A stretch of 64,000 nucleotides of DNA from Fusobacterium perfoetens ATCC 29250. Lineage in GTDB: Bacteria; Fusobacteriota; Fusobacteriia; Fusobacteriales; Fusobacteriaceae. Positions 6,930 to 14,609 of this stretch are shown one piece after another. The stretch spans positions 62,001 through 126,000 of the forward strand of contig NZ_JHXW01000005.1 in NCBI RefSeq assembly GCF_000622245.1. Reading direction: 5' to 3'. The translations under genes were made by a program, and so were the position numbers. The notes beneath the pieces are model-generated. The model made no database searches. It was not told the origin of the DNA and worked only from the letters and a program-made list of their open reading frames with translations. The first letter of the stretch is position 1. The number at the start of each line of letters is the position of its first letter.

Positions 6930-8435
6930 ATGATGTTATTACTTGCAGTTAGCCCAATAGTGGCGATTTTAATAGGAATGGTTATTATGAGAAAATCAGC
7001 AATGTATGTAGCTCCTATAGTTACAGTATATGCTATTATCCTTAGTTTAATTTTCTTTCAAACAGATATAAATACTGTTATTATCCAAAGTAAATCTGGA
7101 ATTATTGAAGGAATTAAGATAATTTGCCTTTTATGGCCAGCTTTTATAATTTTAAAAATTATGGTATTTACAGGAGCCATTGGAAAAGTAAAAGAAGTTT
7201 TATCTGGTGTCACTTGTGATAAAAGAGCTCAACTTATTATTATTTCTTCTATGTTTGTAACTTTCTTAGAAGGGGCTGCTGGAGCTGGAAGTCCTGCTGC
7301 TATTGCTGGTCCATTTTTAGTTGGATTAGGTTTTAATCCTGTAGTTGCAGCTGCTGCTTCTTTATTAGGAGATTCTACTGCTGCTTCATGGGGAGGAGCT
7401 GGTTTAACTACTATTAATGGTTCTTCTGCTTTAATAAAAGCTGGAATTATGACTGCTGCTCAATCTTCTGTAATGGTTGGAAGAATTCATATATTTGGAC
7501 TATTTTTAATTCCTTATATTTTAATTTATATGGCTTTTGGAAAAAAAGGATTTAAAAACTTTGCTCCATTTTTAATATTCAGTAGTTTATGTACTCCTAC
7601 AATATTATTTTTTATTTCTAATTTTATTGGACCTGAATTGGCAAGTTTAGGTACAGGAGTTTTATCTATAGCTGCATCTGTTATATTTTTAAAATTTTAT
7701 AAATTAGATACTCCAGAAGAATATCGTTATAAAAAAGAAGAAATTCCAAGGGATATAGTTAGAGAAAAAATAAATTACAGTAGTTTCCAAGCTTTTGGTC
7801 CATATATTATTTTATCTTTAGCTTTACCTATAGTTAGATACTCTTTCCCATTGAATGTTTTAGCCAAATATGGATATATTATGTGGGTTGCTGCTGTAGT
7901 ATTTGTTAGTTCTTATTTAGGAGGATTAATTTTAAAATTAAAAACAAGTAGTTATTTAGTCCATGCTAAAAATGCTGCTTTAAATGTTTTTCCAGCACTT
8001 ATTACAATCTCTACTTTATTAGTTTTAAGTAATATTATGAAAGTTTCTGGTATGATAAGTATAATGGCAAATACAATTGCTATGGTTACAAGAGATTTAT
8101 ATCCTGCAATGTCCCCTGTAATTGGTTCTTTAGGAGCATTTATCACAGGAACAGGTTTAGGTTCTAATATAATGTTTGCTCCTATGCACTTAGAAGCTGC
8201 TACAAAATTAGGTTTAAATCCAATAACAATTTTTGCTGGACAAAATGCTGGAGCTTCTTTAGGAAATTTAATCTGTACTAATAATATAATTGCTGTTGCT
8301 ATTACTGTGGATTTAATAGGAAGAGAGGGAGAAATTATGAAAAAAGTATTTAAACCTTTCTTTATAATTGTTTCAACTTATATGGTAGTAACTATGTTGT
8401 ATACTCATATTATTTTTCCAACTTGGGGATTATAA
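6930..8435 (+). CDS. lctP: L-lactate permease (LctP family)
   Basis: This 501-residue polytopic membrane protein belongs to the lactate permease family, which takes up lactate or glycolate with protons. The start at ATG 6930 is chosen because GGGAGGG lies 8 bases upstream; a longer in-frame reading would include the terminator hairpin. Recognisable segments are FLEGAAGAGSPAAIAGPFLVGLGFNP (about 113-138), the Ser/Gly/Ala-rich helix GDSTAASWGGAG, and FITGTGLGSNIMFAPMH and AGQNAGASLGNLICTNNI near the C terminus, all family hallmarks. It is a little shorter than the usual 530-560. It is divergent from the dehydrogenase at 5478-6431, so the two probably serve one substrate. Confidence 0.92.
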   Translation: MMLLLAVSPIVAILIGMVIMRKSAMYVAPIVTVYAIILSLIFFQTDINTVIIQSKSGIIEGIKIICLLWPAFIILKIMVFTGAIGKVKEVLSGVTCDKRAQLIIISSMFVTFLEGAAGAGSPAAIAGPFLVGLGFNPVVAAAASLLGDSTAASWGGAGLTTINGSSALIKAGIMTAAQSSVMVGRIHIFGLFLIPYILIYMAFGKKGFKNFAPFLIFSSLCTPTILFFISNFIGPELASLGTGVLSIAASVIFLKFYKLDTPEEYRYKKEEIPRDIVREKINYSSFQAFGPYIILSLALPIVRYSFPLNVLAKYGYIMWVAAVVFVSSYLGGLILKLKTSSYLVHAKNAALNVFPALITISTLLVLSNIMKVSGMISIMANTIAMVTRDLYPAMSPVIGSLGAFITGTGLGSNIMFAPMHLEAATKLGLNPITIFAGQNAGASLGNLICTNNIIAVAITVDLIGREGEIMKKVFKPFFIIVSTYMVVTMLYTHIIFPTWGL

Positions 8436-8458
8436 AAATATATTTATATAACAAAATA

Positions 8459-8507
8459 GAGTTATTATATTTTATAAGTCATCAATAAAATATAATAGCT
8501 CCATATT
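8459..8507 (+). terminator. lctP terminator
   Basis: A long imperfect stem: GAGTTATTATATTTTAT 8459-8475 with ATAAAATATAATAGCTC 8485-8501, then CATATTTTTT. Confidence 0.7.
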
Positions 8508-8508
8508 T

Positions 8509-8789
8509 TTTATTATTTTCAAACTCATTTTAAATATAATTTTTGTACATTATTTAAAATTTTATCTCTTGCCTTTTTTTTAATTTATTAATATCTTTTT
8601 TAATTACAACATAAATCAAATAAAAATATATAAATAATTACTAATTTTTGTTTGAAATAAATATACGTTATCATATCAAAAAAATTGCTTTGTAACTCTA
8701 AAAATATTAAGCAATTTTAAACTTTCCTAAATAAAACTTATGTAATTTTAAACTTTTTATATATTTTTATAGAACTTTTTTATTTAATA
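8509..8789. other. AT-rich intergenic stretch without a gene
   Basis: I see no ORF with a ribosome site on either strand. The only structure is a 9-bp inverted repeat, AAATTGCTT 8682-8690 / AAGCAATTT 8709-8717, with an 18-base loop and no T-run. It may be an operator or folded 5' region of something unrecognised. Confidence 0.4.
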
Positions 8790-8818
8790 TTGAAAAAATA
8801 TAGGGATTATGATACTAT
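8790..8818 (+). promoter_or_regulatory. glpQ promoter
   Basis: TTGAAA 8790-8795, 17-base spacer, TACTAT 8813-8818, about 43 bases before the start codon. A small inverted repeat GATACT / AGTATC overlaps the -10 region and may be an operator. Confidence 0.6.
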
Positions 8819-8860
8819 TTAAGTATCTGGGAAAATCATACTAAAATCTAGGAGGTAAAA

Positions 8861-9946
8861 ATGAATATTGGCAAAAAATTTTTAATGGTTGGAATTTTAG
8901 CAACAATGTCTACACTGGCTATGGGAGCAACTGCAAAAACAGGAAAAGAAAATGACAGAGTTATAGTTGCTCATCGTGGAGCTAGTGGATATTTACCAGA
9001 ACACACTTTAGAATCAAAAGCCTTAGCATTTGCTCAAGGAGCAGATTATTTAGAACAAGACCTTGCAATGACAAAAGATGACCACATAGTAGTAATACAT
9101 GACCATTTTTTAGACCAATTAACAGATGTAGCAAAGAAATTCCCTGATAGAAAAAGAGCCGATGGCCGTTATTATGTTATTGATTTTACTCTTGATGAGA
9201 TAAAATCTTTAGAGATGACAGAAAATTTTGAAACAAAAGATGGAAAAGAAGTAGCTGTGTATCCTGGACGTTTCCCTCTATGGAAATCTCATTTCACAAT
9301 CCATACTTTAGAAGAAGAGATTGAATTTATTCAAGGGTTGGAAAAATCAACAGGAAAAAAAGTTGGTATATATCCAGAGATAAAAGCTCCATGGTTCCAT
9401 CATCAAAATGGAAAAGACATAGCAAAAGCAACTCTTGAAGTACTAAAAAAATATGGATATACTACTAAAGATAGTCCTATTTATTTCCAAACATTTGACT
9501 ATAATGAATTAATTCGTGTAAAAACTCAATTACTTCCTCAAATGGGAATGGATTTAAAATTAGTCCAATTAATTGCCTATACTGATTGGCACGAAACAGA
9601 AGAAAAAAATAAAGATGGTGAATGGGTAAATTATAGTTATGATTGGATGTTTGAACCTGGTGCTATGAAAGAAATTTCTAAATATGCTGATGGAGTTGGA
9701 CCTGCTTGGTATATGATGATTGATGAAAATAATTCTAAAAAAGGAAATCTTGTTATGACTAATATGGTTGAAGATATAAAATCAACTAATATGGAATGTC
9801 ACCCATATACTATAAGAAAAGATGCTCTACCAGAATTTGTAGACAATGTAGATGAATTATATGATGTTTTATTATATAAAGCAGGAGCCACAGGATTATT
9901 TACAGACTTTCCAGATTTAGGAGTTAAATTTGTAGAAAGTAAATAA
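8861..9946 (+). CDS. glpQ: Periplasmic glycerophosphodiester phosphodiesterase GlpQ
   Basis: GlpQ hydrolyses glycerophosphodiesters released from phospholipids to glycerol-3-phosphate and an alcohol. A Sec signal peptide spans residues 1 to about 23 (MNIGKKFLMVGILATMSTLAMGA). The catalytic HRGASGYLPEHT starts near residue 37, LEQDLAMTKDDHIVVIHD carries the Glu/Asp metal ligands and the second His, and YPEIKAP holds another ligand. At 361 residues it matches the long periplasmic form (Haemophilus protein D type). AGGAGG precedes the start. It is a single gene between its own promoter and a strong terminator. No glycerol-3-phosphate transporter is adjacent. Confidence 0.95.
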   Translation: MNIGKKFLMVGILATMSTLAMGATAKTGKENDRVIVAHRGASGYLPEHTLESKALAFAQGADYLEQDLAMTKDDHIVVIHDHFLDQLTDVAKKFPDRKRADGRYYVIDFTLDEIKSLEMTENFETKDGKEVAVYPGRFPLWKSHFTIHTLEEEIEFIQGLEKSTGKKVGIYPEIKAPWFHHQNGKDIAKATLEVLKKYGYTTKDSPIYFQTFDYNELIRVKTQLLPQMGMDLKLVQLIAYTDWHETEEKNKDGEWVNYSYDWMFEPGAMKEISKYADGVGPAWYMMIDENNSKKGNLVMTNMVEDIKSTNMECHPYTIRKDALPEFVDNVDELYDVLLYKAGATGLFTDFPDLGVKFVESK

Positions 9947-9955
9947 TAAATTTTT

Positions 9956-9987
9956 GAGAGAAACATTTTTATGTTTCTCTCTTTTTT
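9956..9987 (+). terminator. glpQ terminator
   Basis: GAGAGAAACAT 9956-9966 / ATGTTTCTCTC 9971-9981 with a TTTT loop and a T6 tail. Confidence 0.92.
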
Positions 9988-10000
9988 ATTAATTCAATAT

Positions 10001-10037
10001 AAAAAAATACCCTCAATCTAAATTATAAATTGAGGGT
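10001..10037 (-). terminator. Terminator of the amino-acid ABC operon
   Basis: ACCCTCAAT 10009-10017 / ATTGAGGGT 10029-10037. Read on the minus strand it ends in a T-run (A7 at 10001-10007 on the plus strand). Confidence 0.9.
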
Positions 10038-10043
10038 TAATTA

Positions 10044-10700
10044 TTATTTTTTATTTTTTCTATTTTCTGAATTATCTATTATCTCTTTTATTTTTCCTTT
10101 TTCAAATACCACTATTCTATCAGAAACTTTATTTACAAAGTTCATTTCATGGCTTACAATAACCATTGTGATATTACTTGTTTCTCTTAAATCTTCAATA
10201 ACATTTAAAACTTCGTTTACCATTTCAGGGTCTAATGCTGATGTTGGCTCATCAAACAGTAAAACTTCTGGATTTTTTGCCATGGCTCTTGCTATTGCCA
10301 CCCTTTGTTTTTGTCCTCCTGATAAAGTTTTTGGATAAACATCAGCTTTCTCCTTTAATCCAACTCTATCTAAAAGTTCTATAGCTATTTTTCTAGCTTC
10401 TTTTTTATCCATTTTATCTACTATTACTAAAGATTCCATTATATTTTGTGCTGCTGTTTTATGTGGAAAAAGATTAAAAGATTGAAATACCATTCCCATT
10501 TTATTTTTTTCAGGAACATTAATTTCACCAGAATCAATAGTTTCTAAATCTATAAGACATCTTAGGAAAGTTGATTTTCCTCCACCAGATGCTCCTATTA
10601 TAGATATTACTTCTCCTTGGTTTATATCCAAATCAATCCCTTTTAAAATTTCATCATCACCAAATTTTTTATGTAAATTTTTTACTGAAATGTAACTCAT
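10044..10700 (-). CDS. glnQ: Polar amino-acid ABC transporter ATP-binding protein
   Basis: This 218-residue ATPase energises uptake by the adjacent permease. Walker [10 protein letters not shown] (about 36-44), Q-loop [10 protein letters not shown], signature [14 protein letters not shown], Walker [13 protein letters not shown] and the switch His in IVSHEM are all present, so it is active by motif. It is some 20 residues shorter than typical GlnQ. The shortening is between Walker A and the Q-loop ([21 protein letters not shown]), where most homologues have a longer insert. It shares one base with the permease stop/start and is last in the operon. The substrate cannot be read from this subunit; glutamine, glutamate or arginine are family options. 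Confidence 0.93.
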   Translation of the reverse strand: MSYISVKNLHKKFGDDEILKGIDLDINQGEVISIIGASGGGKSTFLRCLIDLETIDSGEINVPEKNKMGMVFQSFNLFPHKTAAQNIMESLVIVDKMDKKEARKIAIELLDRVGLKEKADVYPKTLSGGQKQRVAIARAMAKNPEVLLFDEPTSALDPEMVNEVLNVIEDLRETSNITMVIVSHEMNFVNKVSDRIVVFEKGKIKEIIDNSENRKNKK

Positions 10701-11326
10701 TATATCATCACCTTTTGTTCTAATTTTTTAAATAACATTATAATTACTACAGACATTAAGAAATATAAAGCTCCACAAATTGCAAAAGGAATTATAGAGA
10801 AATCTCTAGTTACTAACTCTTTTGAATTTCTAAGAATTTCTGCCATTCCTATAGCTGATACTAAAGAAGTATCTTTTACTAATGCTATTGCTTCATTTGA
10901 TAAAGGTGGTAATGCTGTTATAAGAGATTGAGGGATTATGATTCTTCTCATAGTTTGCCAATAACTTAATCCCAATACTTTTGCTGCTTCATATTGTCCC
11001 TTTTCAATTCCTAAAATACTTCCTCTAAAAATCTCACAGAAATATGCTGCATAGTTTATTGTAAAAGTTATTACAGCAGCTGAAAAAGCTGTTAAAGTAA
11101 TTCCAACTATTGGAAGTCCATAATATACAAAGAAAAGTTGTAATAATAGAGGAGTACCTCTGAATATAGAAGTATACACAACTATTATATTATTTACTAT
11201 TCCTTTATTCTTTAATCTTCCTAAAGATAAAATCACACCTAAAGGTAATGAAAATACCATTGTTAATATATATAAATTTACTGTAAGTCCCATACCTTTA
11301 AGTATGAATAAAAAATCATTATACAT
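10700..11326 (-). CDS. Polar amino-acid ABC transporter permease
   Basis: This 208-residue inner-membrane subunit belongs to the His/Glu/Gln/Arg permease family. The N terminus ([20 protein letters not shown]) matches the family's GLxxTLxL start. The coupling motif with the EAA loop is visible as [26 protein letters not shown] (about 122-147), followed by [17 protein letters not shown], another family signature. There are about five hydrophobic segments. It lies between the binding-protein and ATPase genes, with an end overlap to the ATPase, so the three are one operon. Confidence 0.94.
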   Translation of the reverse strand: MYNDFLFILKGMGLTVNLYILTMVFSLPLGVILSLGRLKNKGIVNNIIVVYTSIFRGTPLLLQLFFVYYGLPIVGITLTAFSAAVITFTINYAAYFCEIFRGSILGIEKGQYEAAKVLGLSYWQTMRRIIIPQSLITALPPLSNEAIALVKDTSLVSAIGMAEILRNSKELVTRDFSIIPFAICGALYFLMSVVIIMLFKKLEQKVMI

Positions 11327-11358
11327 TTATTTCTCTCTCCTAATCCTATCTATTTTAA

Positions 11359-12120
11359 TTATTCTCCAAACCATTTTGATACTATTTTATTATAAGTTCC
11401 ATCTTTTTTCATCTCATCTAAAGCTTTTTGAACTTCATTTCTAAATGCTTTATCAGATTTTCTAAAAGCAACTCCATAATACTCAGTTGTTAAAGATTCT
11501 GTTGAATAAGCTAGTGCATTTTTCTTAGAGTTATAATATTTACCATTTACTGCATCAACTACAACAGCGTCTAATCTTCCAGCTTCTAAATCCATTAAAG
11601 CTTCTACATTAGTTGCATATTTTTTTATCTCTTTTGTTTTTTGAGATATTGGATTTTTTGCTACAGCTACATCAGCTGAACTTCCAAGTTGCAATCCTAC
11701 TACTTTTCCTTCTAATTCTGCAACTTTATCTATTTTATTCTCTTTTCTCGAAAATATCATTTGCCCATCTTCAAAATATGGTTCAGAGAACAATGCTTGT
11801 TTTTCTCTAGCTTCTGTTATTGTCATTCCATTCCATACCATATCTATTTTTTTTCCTTTTAAATCAAATAAAATTCCATCCCACTCACAAGGTTTAAATT
11901 CAGCTGTAACTCCTAATCTTTTAGCCACTTCATTAGCTAAATCAATATCAAATCCAACAATATTTCCAGCTTCATCTCTAAATCCCATTGGAGCAAAAGT
12001 AGCATCTAATCCTACTATCATTTTTCCTTTCTTTTGAATATCTTTCAAAGAATTATCTGCTCCAAAACTGCTTGTAAATACTCCTAAAACCATCATTATA
12101 ATTACTATTATTTTTTTCAT
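11359..12120 (-). CDS. Polar amino-acid ABC transporter substrate-binding protein
   Basis: This 253-residue protein has a cleavable signal peptide (MKKIIVIIMMVLGVFTSSFGA, about 1-21) and no lipobox Cys, so it is soluble and periplasmic. Family 3 solute-binding motifs are clear: GKMIVGLDATFAPMGFRDEAGNIVGFDIDLANEVAKRLG. The Asp in GFDIDLA and an Arg in TITEAREKQALFSEPYF bind the amino acid's charged ends. It is the first gene of the operon, with AGGAGGT before its start. Its upstream region carries a consensus promoter, a palindrome and a leader terminator hairpin, suggesting amino-acid-dependent control. Confidence 0.93.
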   Translation of the reverse strand: MKKIIVIIMMVLGVFTSSFGADNSLKDIQKKGKMIVGLDATFAPMGFRDEAGNIVGFDIDLANEVAKRLGVTAEFKPCEWDGILFDLKGKKIDMVWNGMTITEAREKQALFSEPYFEDGQMIFSRKENKIDKVAELEGKVVGLQLGSSADVAVAKNPISQKTKEIKKYATNVEALMDLEAGRLDAVVVDAVNGKYYNSKKNALAYSTESLTTEYYGVAFRKSDKAFRNEVQKALDEMKKDGTYNKIVSKWFGE

Positions 12121-12203
12121 AAGTCCTACCTCCTAAATATTTATATAAATTTTACTTTTTTACTTTATTACTTTATTTTACTAAAGTGATATTTTTTAAA
12201 AAT

Positions 12204-12231
12204 AAACCATTTAGAATAAACTAAATGGTTT
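12204..12231 (-). terminator. Leader terminator hairpin in the ABC operon 5' region
   Basis: AAACCATTTAG 12204-12214 / CTAAATGGTTT 12221-12231 (11 bp). On the minus strand it is followed by TATTTTT. It lies about 35-60 bases after the inferred transcription start and 84 bases before the first gene, so it is an attenuator candidate. Confidence 0.65.
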
Positions 12232-12241
12232 TAATTTTTAC

Positions 12242-12255
12242 TTTAGTCTACTAAA
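12242..12255. promoter_or_regulatory. Putative repressor operator in the ABC operon leader
   Basis: The palindrome TTTAGTCTACTAAA lies 10-25 bases after the inferred transcription start. A related inverted pair, ACTTTA 12170-12175 / TAAAGT 12182-12187, lies nearer the gene. Confidence 0.5.
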
Positions 12256-12271
12256 TTATTTCTATGGATAG

Positions 12272-12300
12272 ATAATATCACTTTCCAAAATATTTGTCAA
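12272..12300 (-). promoter_or_regulatory. Promoter of the amino-acid ABC operon
   Basis: On the minus strand, TTGACA (plus 12295-12300), 17-base spacer, TATTAT (plus 12272-12277). An 11-base sequence overlapping the -10, AATATCACTTT 12274-12284, recurs inverted as AAAGTGATATT at 12183-12193. Confidence 0.8.
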
Positions 12301-12307
12301 GAGTTTT

Positions 12308-12916
12308 TTAAATAATTTTTCTCCCATGATATTCTGTTGAAATAATTTCTTTTGAAACTTCTTCAAAGTTTGATGTTGTAACTCCACCTGCAACGATTAT
12401 AGTAATTTTATTACTAGCTTTTTTTATCATTTTGTTTAATATATTTTTTCCATCTAAAGCCTTTGCTTTTGTCCCTGAAGAAAGTATTCTCTTTACTCCA
12501 ACTTTTGCTAATTTTGGAACTTCTGGTATAGGATTTTCTAAATCATCAATGGCTTTATGAAAAGTCACTTCCATTGGAGAAGATAATTCTATTAATTCTT
12601 GTAATAAATCATAATCAATCTCATCATTTTTAGTAAGAACTCCTAAAACTACTCCCTTTACTCCCAAAGATTTACACATTTCTATATCATTTTTCATTAT
12701 TTCTATCTCATTTTTATTATAACAGTAATTTCCGCCTCTTGGTCTTATCATTACAAAAACTGGTATTTTTATTTTTGATACAGCTTGTTTTATTGTACCA
12801 TAAGAAGGTGTGGTTCCTCCTACTTCTAAATTATCACAAAGTTCTATTCTATCCGCTCCTCTTCTTTCTGCATTTAAAGCTTCTGTGAAAGAGCCTACAC
12901 AAACTTCCTTTAACAT
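12308..12916 (-). CDS. cutC: CutC family protein
   Basis: CutC is a TIM-barrel protein long annotated as copper homeostasis; its biochemical role is unsettled. The 202-residue sequence has family blocks: EVCVGSFTEALNAERRGADRIELCDNL at the start, GGTTPSYGTIK, FVMIRPRGGNYCY, GVVLGVLTKNDEID, EVTFHKAIDD, KRILSSGTKAKALDG and IIVAGGVTTSNFEE. It ends shortly after the last strand, as in short Firmicute-type members, so I do not see truncation. It lies between the ABC operon promoter and the ClC channel gene and is co-directional with the latter (18-base gap). Confidence 0.9.
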   Translation of the reverse strand: MLKEVCVGSFTEALNAERRGADRIELCDNLEVGGTTPSYGTIKQAVSKIKIPVFVMIRPRGGNYCYNKNEIEIMKNDIEMCKSLGVKGVVLGVLTKNDEIDYDLLQELIELSSPMEVTFHKAIDDLENPIPEVPKLAKVGVKRILSSGTKAKALDGKNILNKMIKKASNKITIIVAGGVTTSNFEEVSKEIISTEYHGRKII

Positions 12917-12934
12917 AATCCCCCTTTATTGATT

Positions 12935-14497
12935 TTATATTCCTTCTCCCATTTTTATTAGAGTATGAGTAAATTTATTAGCATTTTCCTCGTCCATAAG
13001 TATTACTAATAAATCCCCACTTAATATTTTTGTACTTCCATGTGGAGTCACTCCTCTATCTCCTCTTTCTATTTCAACTATCAAACAACTTCCTGGCCAT
13101 ACTATATCTTTTATATAAGTATTATCAAACTCTGAATCTGGCCCTACAGGTACTTTTACTATTACCTTTTTCTCATTATCTCCTGTTGTTTCTTGCTCTT
13201 TTGGTAACATATTTTCCAATAATAAATCATAAATAGGTTTTATACCTATTAATTCTGATATTAAAAATGTTGTCATACATGCAGTTACAACTGGAAAGAA
13301 ATGATAGAAAGAACCTGTCATTTCAAGTATAAGTACTGTTCCTGTCAAAGGAGATTTTACAACAGTTGTAAGAAGTGTTGCCATACCTAAAATTATAAAA
13401 TATACATCGTAATCATTTGTTAGGTTAAACATATCTATTACAACCATTCCATATATTTTTCCAATAATTGCTCCTATTACTAACATTGGCAAAAATATTC
13501 CTCCAGGAATTCCTGTCGCATAACAAACTAATGTAAATAAAAATTTTCCAACTAATAAAATAAATAATGTCTTATAAGCAAAATTTTCATGAATTATTCT
13601 TTCTGCTAATCCATGTCCTCCACCTGTAATATCAAATAAAAATATTCCTACTACAATAGTTATTCCTACAACTATTACAGGTTTTATCATTGGATTCATT
13701 TTTATATTTTTATACAATTTTTGAAAATAAAAAATTCCATCACTAAATAATTTTCCAATAAATGTTATTATTATAGCTAAAACTATTATTAACATATAAT
13801 GATTTAATTGATAGAATTCATCTACATGAATATTAAAACTTGGAGAAAATCCAAAAAAATATTTTGAAACAAATTCTGCTGATACAGAAGCAATTAATAC
13901 ACAAGTTACAAGAAGTGGAGACATAAATTTATGTAATTCCTCTATTGCAAAAACTGTTCCAGCTATTGGAGCCCCAAAAGCTGCTGCAAGTCCAGCACTA
14001 GCTCCACAAGTTACTAAATATTTTTTTTCATACTCTTCTCTCTTAAATATTCTAAAAATTCCACTACCAACCTCTGCTCCTAATTGAACAGAAGGTCCTT
14101 CTCTTCCTAATGACATACCCACTACAATAGCAAGTACACCACCAAAAAATTTAGCTCCTAATTCTTTTACCCAATTAAAATCCATTTGTCTGGCAATTAT
14201 TCCTTTTACTTGAGGAATTCCACTCCCTTTAACCATAGGAATTTTAACAATTATCCATCCTAAAATTAAAGAGATTATTACTCCTCCAATTACTAAACCT
14301 AAAAAGACTTTAATTCCAAAATTTTCTCTTACATAACTATAGACATCTCTTCTAAAAATTTCAGCCAAACTTAAAGAAGCTCTATAAGCTACTGCTACTG
14401 CTCCTGAAAAAATTCCAACTAGAAAAGCTAAAAAATATAAATCCATATGAGACTTCATATGAAACTTTAAGGCACTATAACCTGTTTCTTTTTTCAT
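12935..14497 (-). CDS. ClC family chloride channel/antiporter with C-terminal TrkA-C domain
   Basis: This 520-residue polytopic membrane protein has the three ClC filter motifs: GSGIPQVKG (about 91-99), GREGPSVQLG (about 125-134) with the gating Glu, and GIPGGIFLPMLVIGA (about 326-340). The CGASAGLAAAFGAPIAGTVFAIEEL helix pair is also present. The gating Glu suggests a Cl-/H+ antiporter rather than a channel. The last 85 residues (VIVKVPVGPDSEFDNTYIKD to the end) form a TrkA-C/RCK-C ligand-binding domain, known from Firmicute ClC proteins. It is first in a two-gene unit with cutC. Confidence 0.93.
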   Translation of the reverse strand: MKKETGYSALKFHMKSHMDLYFLAFLVGIFSGAVAVAYRASLSLAEIFRRDVYSYVRENFGIKVFLGLVIGGVIISLILGWIIVKIPMVKGSGIPQVKGIIARQMDFNWVKELGAKFFGGVLAIVVGMSLGREGPSVQLGAEVGSGIFRIFKREEYEKKYLVTCGASAGLAAAFGAPIAGTVFAIEELHKFMSPLLVTCVLIASVSAEFVSKYFFGFSPSFNIHVDEFYQLNHYMLIIVLAIIITFIGKLFSDGIFYFQKLYKNIKMNPMIKPVIVVGITIVVGIFLFDITGGGHGLAERIIHENFAYKTLFILLVGKFLFTLVCYATGIPGGIFLPMLVIGAIIGKIYGMVVIDMFNLTNDYDVYFIILGMATLLTTVVKSPLTGTVLILEMTGSFYHFFPVVTACMTTFLISELIGIKPIYDLLLENMLPKEQETTGDNEKKVIVKVPVGPDSEFDNTYIKDIVWPGSCLIVEIERGDRGVTPHGSTKILSGDLLVILMDEENANKFTHTLIKMGEGI

Positions 14498-14609
14498 ATA
14501 TGCTTCTCCTTGTTTTTTATTTACATTGTATAATTATATAATATTTATTAAAAAAAAGCAAGGTCAATTATTTATCTAAATATTTAACCTTATCTTTTTT
14601 TATTTATAA

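Noticed and set aside
8682..8717. Inverted repeat AAATTGCTT/AAGCAATTT as a terminator
   Set aside because: It lies about 180 bases past the real lctP terminator and has no T-run; left as a possible operator only.
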